A DNA stretch of 64,000 nucleotides from JADGGM01 sp025449955 (lineage in GTDB: Bacteria > Gemmatimonadota > Gemmatimonadetes > Gemmatimonadales > Gemmatimonadaceae), in NCBI GenBank assembly GCA_036554285.1, contig DATBNO010000117.1:12289-76288 (forward strand), in the 5' to 3' direction. Made by a program: the position numbers and the translations under genes. The notes beneath the pieces were generated by a model. That model did not search any database and was not told the DNA's origin. It saw only the letters and a list, made by a program, of their open reading frames with translations. Within the stretch, counting starts at the first letter, position 1, and the number at the start of each line of letters is the position of its first letter. Below are positions 1 to 7,585 of this stretch, one piece after another.

Positions 1-952
1 ACCATGCGCGCACGCGGGCATTGGGTTGCCGCTCGACCGCGATACCGGCCGGATCCCCGCGGCGGCGGTCGCCTAACTCGGTGATCTCGGCGAACGGAAC
101 GCACTCGGTGACCACCGTGACCATCCCGGCTCCGCCCATCGCATCGACCGCGTTGAGCAGCAGATTGACCATCACCTGCTCCAACTCGTGGGCGTCGCCC
201 GTGAGAAACGGGAGGTCGTCATTGAGTCCGAGCGTGAGATCGGTCTGTTTGAGCGCGCCCTGATCGGTGAGCATCTCCGTGACGCGTCGCACGACGTCGT
301 TGAGTGACGTCGGCTCGAGCGTGCGGTGGCGAGGGCGGGCGTAGTCGAGCATGCCGCGCATGATGCGGTCGATGCGTGCGCTTTCACGCTCGATACCGAC
401 GATCGCGTCGGCGGCGTCGGCGTTGCCGTTCATGGTGCGACGCAGCAAGTGCGCGTAGCCGCCAATCGCGCCTAACGGATTGCCGATCTCGTGCGCCACG
501 CCCGCGGCGAGCCGCCCAACGGACGCCACCTTCTCCAGGTGGCCGCGTTGGGCCTGCTCCTCGATGAGGCGGCTCGTCATGCGGTTGATGCTTCGCGCGA
601 GTCGCGCGAACTCGATGGTGGCGCCTTGCGGCACGCGGCGCGAGAGGTCGCCGTTGGCGATGGCCTCGGTGGTTTCGACAATGCGGTCGAGGGGGTCGAG
701 CACGAGGCCCTGCACCTTGTACGCGCCGAACGCGACGAACACGATCACGTCGGCGATGATGAGCAGCGCGAGGTAGAGCGCGCCGTGGCGGCTCATGACC
801 AGGTCGCGGAGGACGATCACGTTGAGCGCGGCGAGCGAGAGCGCCGCCGTGCTGAGCACGGCGAGACTCAAGATCATCTCGGCCTTGAGGGACGTGAACA
901 CGCTGAAGCGGCTGCTGCGGCGTGCGGTGGTGCCCTCCGCGCGCGACGTCAC
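1..952 (-). CDS. Sensor histidine kinase, C-terminus cut by window edge
   Basis: Membrane sensor kinase, 317 codons visible. The start is GTG at 952, sharing GTGA with the stop of the upstream response regulator gene. After a short basic N-terminus there are two hydrophobic stretches (about residues 20-75) and a HAMP-like linker. The phospho-acceptor H-box VAHEIGNPLGAIGGY follows, and an N-box NLLLNAVDAM lies near the window edge. The G-boxes of the ATPase domain must lie beyond position 1. It is the third gene of a reverse-strand kinase-regulator-kinase operon with 4-nt overlaps, so it probably phosphorylates or tunes the NtrC-type regulator encoded just upstream. The signal it senses is unknown. 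The reading frame was chosen because only this frame gives the kinase motifs; other long frames over the same DNA are high-GC shadows. Confidence 0.88.
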   Translation of the reverse strand, partial: MTSRAEGTTARRSSRFSVFTSLKAEMILSLAVLSTAALSLAALNVIVLRDLVMSRHGALYLALLIIADVIVFVAFGAYKVQGLVLDPLDRIVETTEAIANGDLSRRVPQGATIEFARLARSINRMTSRLIEEQAQRGHLEKVASVGRLAAGVAHEIGNPLGAIGGYAHLLRRTMNGNADAADAIVGIERESARIDRIMRGMLDYARPRHRTLEPTSLNDVVRRVTEMLTDQGALKQTDLTLGLNDDLPFLTGDAHELEQVMVNLLLNAVDAMGGAGMVTVVTECVPFAEITELGDRRRGDPAGIAVERQPNARVRAW

Positions 953-2328
953 TCGGCGACCCCATAGCGCGAGAGTTTACGGTACAACGTGGACGGATCG
1001 ATGCCTAACACTTCGGCGGCGCGGGTCTTGTTGCCGCCTTCGCTCTGCAAGACCCACATGATGTACGCGCGCTCGATCACGTCGAGCGTCGGATTGGCGG
1101 CGGTGACTTGCGACGTGACAAGCGGCTCGGCACGACGCTCCGTGATGCGTTCGGGCAGCGTGCCGATATCGATCGTTTCGCCTTCGCTCAGGATGACCGC
1201 GCGCTCGAGGGCATTCTCGAGCTCGCGCACGTTGCCCGGCCATGCGTACGATTGCATCGCGTCGAGCGCCGCTTCCGTGAGGCGCTTGGGCTCGGTCTGG
1301 CGCTGCTGCGCGGCCCGGTGCAAGAACGCGTCGATGAGGAGCGGGATGTCATCGCGGCGCGCGCGGAGCGGCGGCAGGTGCAGCGCAAACACGTTCAAGC
1401 GATAGAACAAGTCGCTGCGGAACGCCGCGCGCTTCATCTCTTCCTCGAGGTCGCGGTTGGTCGCGGCCAGCAGGCGCGTGTCGATGGGCACCGCCTCGGT
1501 GCCGCCGACCGGAATCACTTCGCGCTGCTGCAACACCCGCAGCAGCTTCACCTGCGTCGAGGGTGTGGTCTCGCCGATTTCGTCGAGGAAGAAGGTGCCA
1601 CCGCCGGCGGCCGTGAAGAGGCCCGACTTGTCCTTCATCGCGCCGGTGAACGAGCCTTTGACGTGGCCGAACAACTCGCTTTCCAAGAGACTTTCGGGTA
1701 GCGCGCCGCAGTTGATCGAGAGGAACGCACCGGACGCGCGCGCCGACAGTTGATGGATGTAGCGTGCGATGACTTCCTTACCCGTTCCCGACTCGCCTTG
1801 GATGAGGACCGTCGATTCGGTGGGCGCTACCGTTTCCGCGAGGCGCAGCACCGACAGCCACGCTTTGCTTCGCCCAACGGGCTGGCTGGCGCTGTTGCGA
1901 TCGCGCCGGCTGATTTCCTGTCGCAGCGACCGGTTCTCGACTCGCAGTTGTCGATGCTCGGCGGCGCGACGCAGGATGGCGACGATGTCGCCGTTGACGA
2001 AGGGCTTCTGGATATAGTAGTAGGCGCCTTCGTTGACCGCCTGGATCGCCGAGCGAAGGTCGGCTTGGGCCGTCATGAGGATGACGGGCAGATCGGGGTC
2101 CTTGGCGCGGGCCGCCGACAGGATCTCGAGGCCGGTGACACTGGGCATGCGCACATCGGTGATCACGATGTCCGGCGCCAACGCCGCGATCTGGTCGAGC
2201 CCCTGTCTTCCGCCTAACGCAACGTGGGGCGTGAAGCCCTCGTTCTTGAGCAGGATGCGGAGCGTCTCCAGGATCCCCGTTTCGTCGTCGACGACGAGGA
2301 CGCTCGGCTTGACGGCAGGCGCGGTCAT
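949..2328 (-). CDS. Sigma54-dependent response regulator (NtrC/PilR family)
   Basis: 459-residue cytoplasmic transcription activator. The N-terminal receiver (about 8-120) has the acidic pair D14/D15, phospho-acceptor D58 and K108. The AAA+ domain has Walker A GESGTGKE at 178-185. The sigma54-contact loop reads GSFTGA (225-230) instead of the usual GAFTGA. A Fis-type helix-turn-helix closes the protein (GGNKTRAAEVLGI, about 430 onward). When phosphorylated it should remodel sigma54-RNA polymerase at -24/-12 promoters. The gene overlaps both neighbouring sensor kinase genes by 4 nt (ATGA upstream, GTGA downstream), so the three are translationally coupled. The target genes cannot be read from this window. 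Confidence 0.95.
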   Translation of the reverse strand: MTAPAVKPSVLVVDDETGILETLRILLKNEGFTPHVALGGRQGLDQIAALAPDIVITDVRMPSVTGLEILSAARAKDPDLPVILMTAQADLRSAIQAVNEGAYYYIQKPFVNGDIVAILRRAAEHRQLRVENRSLRQEISRRDRNSASQPVGRSKAWLSVLRLAETVAPTESTVLIQGESGTGKEVIARYIHQLSARASGAFLSINCGALPESLLESELFGHVKGSFTGAMKDKSGLFTAAGGGTFFLDEIGETTPSTQVKLLRVLQQREVIPVGGTEAVPIDTRLLAATNRDLEEEMKRAAFRSDLFYRLNVFALHLPPLRARRDDIPLLIDAFLHRAAQQRQTEPKRLTEAALDAMQSYAWPGNVRELENALERAVILSEGETIDIGTLPERITERRAEPLVTSQVTAANPTLDVIERAYIMWVLQSEGGNKTRAAEVLGIDPSTLYRKLSRYGVAE

Positions 2329-3962
2329 GCGGCCTCCGCGCCGGCCGCCTGCGGGATCGGGAGCAACACGGTGAATCGTGTGCCGCGCTTGCCGGTATCG
2401 AGGAGTACGCAGCCGCGGTGGGCTTCGATCGCGCGGTGCACGATCGGCAGTCCGAGGCCGGTGCCACCCGGCTTCGTCGTGAAGAAGGGATCGAACACGC
2501 GGTCCTTGATCGATGCGGGGATGCCGGGGCCGAAATCGGTGACGCGCAGCGCGACGGCTCCGTCGCGGAACACGACGCCGGCGGGGACTTGCTCTCTCGT
2601 TAGGCGCGTGACTTCGACGGCGACGCGCCCGTTGTCGGGCGACGCTTGCACGGCGTTGAGCGTGATGTTGAAGATCGCGCGATGGAGCAGGTCCTCGTCG
2701 CCCTCGACGAGGACGGGATCACCGGGTGCCTGGCACGCCACGGCGATGCCGCGATCGCAATCGGGGTGCGAGGCAGCCAGCCCGGTCGCGGCGCGCGCGA
2801 CTTCGGCGAGGTCGATGAGGTCTCCGCGCGTCTTGCGGACGCGCGCGAAGTCGAGGAACTCGGTCAGGAGTCGCGCCAAGCGATCGGACTCGCGCACGAT
2901 GAGCGTGCCTAACGTGCGCTCGTCGTCGGTGGCGCGGGGCGCGCGGGCGAGCTGCTCGACGGCGCTGCGGATCGACGCGAGCGGATTCTTGATCTCGTGC
3001 GCGAGCGACGCGCTCAACTCGGCGACGCCCTCGAGGCGTTCGGCGCGGAGGCGGAGCTCTTCGAGGCGTTTGTTGTCGGTGATGTCCTGGAAGATCGCGG
3101 TGGCGGACAAGGTCGAATCGTCGCCGTCGGAATCGAGGATCGTCGTCGTGAAGCCGATGGGGAACGAGCGATTCGTGTGCGTGATGACCGCTTCACCGCG
3201 CGTGACACGCTCACCCTCGGTCATCGCGTGTTCGAGGGCGTCCGCAAGCGCGGGACACGCGCCGGCGATGACCTCGCTCAATGGCCGACCGCGCGCTGTC
3301 TCTTGATCGAAGCCGAGGAGCGTGCCCGCAGCCGGATTGGCAAACAGCAGCCGGCGTTGGGGGCCGACGGTGACGATGCCGCTCCGAATGTTGCGCAGAA
3401 TGTCTTCGGCCTGGAGTCGCGCGAGAGCAAGTTGGGCTTCCAGCTCTTCGCGATCGACGCCCGCTTCTTTGAGTCGCGCGCTCAGGTAGGCAACGCCCAA
3501 CGCCGCGCCGGCGAACACGGCGAGTTGGAGCATCATGCCCAAGTCCAACGCCCCGCCTCGCGAGATAATGACGTCGGCGATGTAGCACGAGATGCCAAGC
3601 GCCGCGACGAGCAGCCCACCGCCGGCGGGGAGGAGCAACGACGCACCGGCCGTGACGAGAATGTAGAGCGCGGCGAACTGCGACAGTTCGCCGCCCGTGA
3701 TGTGCACGACGGCCGTCACGAGGGCGACGTCGAAAACCGCTTGGAGGTAGCAGAACGCGCGACCGGCGCGGCGCGTGGCTTGCGAGCCGTACCACACCGA
3801 GAGGGCGGTGACGGCGAGCGCCGCGATGACGGCGAGCGATGCGATGAGCGTGACGCGCGCTTCGGCGGACTTCCAAGCCAGGACCGCCGCGACGAAAATA
3901 GCGGAGGCCAGCGAAAGACGGCCGATGTAGATCCACCGGAGGACGCGGCGCTGGTCGAGCAT
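2325..3962 (-). CDS. PAS-domain membrane sensor histidine kinase
   Basis: 545-residue kinase, first gene of the operon with the sigma54 regulator. About six hydrophobic segments fill residues 10-165, resembling PilS-type sensors. A coiled linker and a PAS domain (about 185-300) follow, then the H-box ASLAHEIKNPLASI with the phospho-acceptor His322. The ATPase domain has GPGIP and GTGLGLPIVH G-boxes. The family transfers phosphate from this His to the receiver Asp of the partner regulator. A PilS/PilR-like pair is plausible from architecture, but no pilus genes are visible, so no symbol is given. Transcribed leftwards, divergent from the CBS-domain membrane protein. Confidence 0.92.
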   Translation of the reverse strand: MLDQRRVLRWIYIGRLSLASAIFVAAVLAWKSAEARVTLIASLAVIAALAVTALSVWYGSQATRRAGRAFCYLQAVFDVALVTAVVHITGGELSQFAALYILVTAGASLLLPAGGGLLVAALGISCYIADVIISRGGALDLGMMLQLAVFAGAALGVAYLSARLKEAGVDREELEAQLALARLQAEDILRNIRSGIVTVGPQRRLLFANPAAGTLLGFDQETARGRPLSEVIAGACPALADALEHAMTEGERVTRGEAVITHTNRSFPIGFTTTILDSDGDDSTLSATAIFQDITDNKRLEELRLRAERLEGVAELSASLAHEIKNPLASIRSAVEQLARAPRATDDERTLGTLIVRESDRLARLLTEFLDFARVRKTRGDLIDLAEVARAATGLAASHPDCDRGIAVACQAPGDPVLVEGDEDLLHRAIFNITLNAVQASPDNGRVAVEVTRLTREQVPAGVVFRDGAVALRVTDFGPGIPASIKDRVFDPFFTTKPGGTGLGLPIVHRAIEAHRGCVLLDTGKRGTRFTVLLPIPQAAGAEAA

Positions 3963-4112
3963 CGTTATGGTCGAGTGGTCGGCGGTCCGGGCGCCATGTC
4001 CGTCGCGAGGACGGGTGCGAAGCCGGGCGTCTCTCGCGGAATGAGAGGCTGACGTACCGCGACGCCTGGCGTTTTGCTATATCTTCGACGACTGCCTCTG
4101 CCAAGGAGTTAC

Positions 4113-5456
4113 GTGGCTGGTCCACCTGATGACCTGACCGCCGGCGCGATCGTGCTCCGGTTGCTGGCGGTCCTGCTGCTCGTGCTTGCGAACGCCTTTT
4201 TTGTGTCGGCGGAATTCGGGCTCGTGGGTGCGCGGCGCAGCCGGATCGACGCCATGGCGAGTCGCGGTGACCGGCGCGCGAAGATCGTCCAAGAGACGCT
4301 CAAGCATCTCGACCTGTACATCTCGGCGACGCAGCTGGGCATCACGCTGTCGTCGCTGGCGCTGGGGTGGATCGGCGAAGCGACCATGGCAACAGTGCTC
4401 GACCGTCTGCTGCGGACGTTCGGCTATGTGCCGTCACCGACGTTGACGCACAGCGCCGCCGCGGTCACGAGCGCGTTCGTCATCATCACGTTTCTCCATA
4501 TTGTGTTAGGCGAGCTCGCGCCGAAGTCGATGGCGCTACTCAATCCGGAGGGCGTGAGCCGGTGGGTCGCACTGCCGTTGCGGCTCTTCTCGACGGTGAT
4601 GCGGCCCTTCATTGCGGTGCTCAACGGCGCGGCGAACGCGTTTCTCCGATTGCTGGGGCTGCACACCGTGGAAGAGACCGCGCGCGTGCACTCGCCGGAG
4701 GAACTGCGGCTGCTCGTGATGCAGGCGCGCGCGCACGGAATACTGGATGAAAGCGACTCGCAGATGCTGGCCGGCGTATTCGACTTCCACAACAAGAAAG
4801 CGCGCGACGTAATGCGTCCGCGGACGGAAGTCGCCGCCTTACAGGTGGACGCGACCGAAGACGAGGTGCTCGAGGTGTTGCGACGCGAGCGCTATTCGCG
4901 GTATCCGGTGTACGGCGAGACGTTAGACGACATCGTGGGCGTACTCCTGGCGAAGGACTTGTGGCTGCGCGACGGGCGCGAGCCGTTCTCGCTCAAACGA
5001 TACGTCCGCGAGGCGATGTACGTGCCCGACACGCGCGCGGCGGAGCGTGTACTGGATGATTTGCGGCGGACGCGGGCGCATATGGCTGTCGTGCTCGACG
5101 AATTCGGCGGCACATCGGGCATCGTGACAATGGAAGATCTGATCGAAGAAGTCATCGGCGACATCTCCGATGAATACGACGTGGCCGCGCGCGACGCGTT
5201 GATGCAGAACGGCGTGTTGGAGCTCGCCGGGTCGATGTCGTTGATCGACGTGCGCTCGGATCACAGTGTTCGGATACCCGAGGGGAGCTGGTCGACGTTA
5301 GGCGGATATGTGTTCTCGCAGCTGGGCCGGCTGCCGAAGGTCGGCGATCGCGTCGCGTTTCCGGGTGGAGATCTCGAGGTGGTGGCGATGGACGGGAAGC
5401 GAGTGGCGGCGGTGCGCGTGCACCGCGCGGCGTCGGAAGGTTCGGTGCCGGCGTGA
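4113..5456 (+). CDS. CNNM/CorC (HlyC) family membrane protein with CBS domains
   Basis: 447-residue integral membrane protein of the CNNM-CBS-CorC type (once called haemolysin C or YfjD/TlyC), probably concerned with Mg2+ or Co2+ transport. The N-terminal DUF21/CNNM domain holds several transmembrane helices (first at about 15-35, LLAVLLLVLANAFFVSAEF). A paired CBS region follows (VMRPRTEV..., then FGGTSGIVTMEDLIEEVIGDI), and the C-terminus is the CorC_HlyC domain (LGGYVFSQLGRLPKVGDRV). I place the start at GTG 4113 because AAGGAG sits at 4103-4108. The frame stays open upstream to a TTG at 4074. A -10-like TATATC at 4078-4083 would give a short leader. It overlaps the next gene by GTGA. Confidence 0.88.
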   Translation: MAGPPDDLTAGAIVLRLLAVLLLVLANAFFVSAEFGLVGARRSRIDAMASRGDRRAKIVQETLKHLDLYISATQLGITLSSLALGWIGEATMATVLDRLLRTFGYVPSPTLTHSAAAVTSAFVIITFLHIVLGELAPKSMALLNPEGVSRWVALPLRLFSTVMRPFIAVLNGAANAFLRLLGLHTVEETARVHSPEELRLLVMQARAHGILDESDSQMLAGVFDFHNKKARDVMRPRTEVAALQVDATEDEVLEVLRRERYSRYPVYGETLDDIVGVLLAKDLWLRDGREPFSLKRYVREAMYVPDTRAAERVLDDLRRTRAHMAVVLDEFGGTSGIVTMEDLIEEVIGDISDEYDVAARDALMQNGVLELAGSMSLIDVRSDHSVRIPEGSWSTLGGYVFSQLGRLPKVGDRVAFPGGDLEVVAMDGKRVAAVRVHRAASEGSVPA

Positions 5457-5881
5457 GCGAGGGGTTGCGCGTGAGCGCCCGGGTGACCATCGCGCGCGAC
5501 GAGCTGGTGGTGCGGGCGACGCGATCGGGTGGTCCGGGCGGCCAGCACGTCAACACATCGGCGACACGCATCGAGGTGCTGTGGAGTCCCTCGGCGTCGC
5601 ATTCGTTAGGCGAAGCCGATCGGGTGCGTGTCGCGACGCGGCTCGCGGCGCGGCTCGACGGGTCGGGCTTCGTGCGCGTGGTGGCGAGCGAACATCGCAG
5701 CCAGCGGCAGAACCGGGAGGCCGCGGAGGCGCGGCTCGCGGACTTGGTGCGGCGCGCGTTGGTGGTGCCCAAGCGGCGCGTGAAGACTCGGACGCCGCGC
5801 GCCGCGGTCGAGCGCCGCCTGTCGGACAAGAAACGCCGCTCGGAGCAGAAGCGCGACCGGCGCCCGTCGAAGGACGAGTAA
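5453..5881 (+). CDS. arfB: ArfB/YaeJ-like peptidyl-tRNA hydrolase (ribosome rescue)
   Basis: 142-residue release-factor-like protein. The catalytic GGQ motif lies in SGGPGGQHVNTS (about residues 27-38), and the protein ends in a long Arg/Lys-rich tail (roughly 105-142). This is the ArfB/ICT1 design: the basic tail enters the empty mRNA channel of a stalled ribosome and GGQ hydrolyses the peptidyl-tRNA. There is no codon-recognition domain, so it is not RF1 or RF2. The GTG start overlaps the preceding stop (GTGA), suggesting translational coupling with the CBS membrane protein. Convergent with the next gene, 11 nt away. Confidence 0.9.
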   Translation: MSEGLRVSARVTIARDELVVRATRSGGPGGQHVNTSATRIEVLWSPSASHSLGEADRVRVATRLAARLDGSGFVRVVASEHRSQRQNREAAEARLADLVRRALVVPKRRVKTRTPRAAVERRLSDKKRRSEQKRDRRPSKDE

Positions 5882-5892
5882 GGCGGAACGTG

Positions 5893-6696
5893 CTACGGTA
5901 GCAAATCGACCTTCGACGTCACGACTTGCGTCACCGGAATGGTTTTCCCGCTGGTCTTATCGGTGACGCTCATGGTCATCGTCTCGTTCGACGTCGCGCC
6001 GAGGTAGACGCCATCGCGACTGATGAAGTAGAGGCCGTCGGCGTTGCCGTGTCCATCGACCGAGAGATTCTGGTTCAACGTCGACTGCGTAGCCGCGATC
6101 GTGAGGTCGGCCGCGCGATGGACCCGCCACGCATGTTGGCCTTGATACGTGGTGTCGCCGAGGATGGTCGACGTCGTGATCGTTTTGGAGTCGAGGTGCG
6201 AGCCGTTGGAGTCCTGTTTGTTGTTCGTGGTGTCGACCCACTTGCTGCCGACGCGCGGATGCGCGGGGAGCGCGACCAGGAACCGCGTCATGCCTTCGAC
6301 CAGGTTTTTCGCGTCCGGGTCCTTCTGCTCGGTGGACGAGGTGAAGGTGTACACCTTTCCAGACGGTGACATGACGCCATGCACCTGCGTGCCCTTCATT
6401 CCCGAGATGTCCGGCAGAGTAACGGGCGGATCCGCAGTGATGCTGGTGGAATCCATCGTGTAGGAGAAGTCGAGCGTGTCCTTGGCGTGCGCGGCGAGCG
6501 TCACGGAAACGATCTGTTCGTTGGTGATCGTGAACTTGCTGTGTTGGCCGTCCTGCTCTTGGTCACGTGAGATAACGGACATCAAGTGGTAGCGGCGCGA
6601 TCCCGGGGCGTAGGTCGCAACCGCTTGCGCGGGGAGCGTGTTGGTTGCAAGCACCGATAGCATTGCGGTCAGCGAGAGGGTACGACCGAGTGACAT
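5893..6696 (-). CDS. Secreted protein of unknown function
   Basis: 267-residue exported protein that I cannot assign to a family. I chose ATG 6696 over upstream in-frame starts because a GAGGAG Shine-Dalgarno precedes it and it begins with a clean signal peptide (MSLGRTLSLTAMLSVLATN, cleavage likely after the PAQA region). The mature part is rich in Thr, Ser and Asp with alternating hydrophobics, suggesting a beta-rich extracytoplasmic domain, and has no cysteine pairs or catalytic motif I recognise. Its neighbours (arfB, mutY) give no functional hint. Confidence 0.7.
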   Translation of the reverse strand: MSLGRTLSLTAMLSVLATNTLPAQAVATYAPGSRRYHLMSVISRDQEQDGQHSKFTITNEQIVSVTLAAHAKDTLDFSYTMDSTSITADPPVTLPDISGMKGTQVHGVMSPSGKVYTFTSSTEQKDPDAKNLVEGMTRFLVALPAHPRVGSKWVDTTNNKQDSNGSHLDSKTITTSTILGDTTYQGQHAWRVHRAADLTIAATQSTLNQNLSVDGHGNADGLYFISRDGVYLGATSNETMTMSVTDKTSGKTIPVTQVVTSKVDLLP

Positions 6697-6859
6697 ACGT
6701 GCTCCTCGCGCGGGCGGCGCCTGCGCATTAGCCGTTGAATACCCGGTGCGGATGGCGGAGGTTTCCGCACAGGGCATCGCGGAAAATACATCGTGTCGGG
6801 CACCCAGTCTGCGTGTGCGTCCACCGCAGAGCCCGCCGCGCGCGACGACGCATGACTAA

Positions 6860-7585
6860 ATGACGAAACGACGCTCTCGGTCTGGCGGTGCGACGCATCG
6901 CGGCGAGATGGCACTCGAGCGGGCGCTGGCGGTCCGACTGCGATTCGGGCGGCTGCTGCGTGCGTGGTACCGCGCGCACCATCGGGATTTGCCGTGGCGA
7001 AAGACGCGCGATCCGTATCGGATTCTCGTGTCGGAATTGATGCTGCAGCAGACGCCGGTCTCGAGGGTCATGCTCAGGTATGGCGAGTTTCTCGAGCGAT
7101 TCCCGACCCTGGACGCACTGGCGCGCGCACGCCCGGCGCGCGTGATGGAAGCGTGGGCCGGTTTGGGGTACTACGCTCGCGCGAGGAATCTGCATCGGTT
7201 GGCACGCACGGTGGCCGAGTCGGGAGCGCCGGCGACGTTGTCTGGGGACGCGGCCGCATTGCGGTCACTGCCGGGGGTCGGCGCGTACACGGCGGGCGCC
7301 GTGGCATCGTTTGCGTTCGAGCAGCGTGAGGCGCTCGTGGACACGAACGTGGCGCGTGTCGTGCGCCGCGTCTTCGGGCCGGAGCTCGACGTCACGCGCG
7401 GCGGCGACCGGCGGCGCATTTGGGAGGTGGCGCGGGCGTTGCTGCCGCGAACGGGACGGGCGACGTACGTGCACAATCAAGCATTGATGGAGTTAGGCGC
7501 GCTCGTCTGCACGGCGCGCGTGCGGCACTGCGGGCGATGCCCCGTGCGGAGCGTCTGCGCCACGTACGAGGCGGACCGCCCGTGA
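6860..7585 (+). CDS. mutY: MutY-like A/G-specific adenine glycosylase, short form
   Basis: 241-residue HhH-GPD base-excision enzyme that removes adenine paired with 8-oxoguanine. Visible motifs are the catalytic Glu in SELMLQQTPVSRV, the helix-hairpin-helix LPGVGAYTAGA, the catalytic Asp in ALVDTNVARV, and the C-terminal iron-sulphur ligands C-X6-C-X2-C-X5-C (CTARVRHCGRCPVRSVC). The protein stops right after the cluster and lacks the NUDIX-like C-terminal domain that recognises 8-oxoG in E. coli MutY (about 350 residues). The assignment to MutY rather than EndoIII rests on the QQTPVSRV and cluster patterns. The ATG at 6860 is used. The gene overlaps the next by GTGA. Confidence 0.85.
   Translation: MTKRRSRSGGATHRGEMALERALAVRLRFGRLLRAWYRAHHRDLPWRKTRDPYRILVSELMLQQTPVSRVMLRYGEFLERFPTLDALARARPARVMEAWAGLGYYARARNLHRLARTVAESGAPATLSGDAAALRSLPGVGAYTAGAVASFAFEQREALVDTNVARVVRRVFGPELDVTRGGDRRRIWEVARALLPRTGRATYVHNQALMELGALVCTARVRHCGRCPVRSVCATYEADRP

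Noticed and set aside
2224..3306. Long forward open frame of 360 codons opposite the PAS sensor kinase
   Set aside because: Shadow of a high-GC gene: low-complexity Arg/Ser-rich translation, no motif, while the opposite strand encodes a complete histidine kinase.
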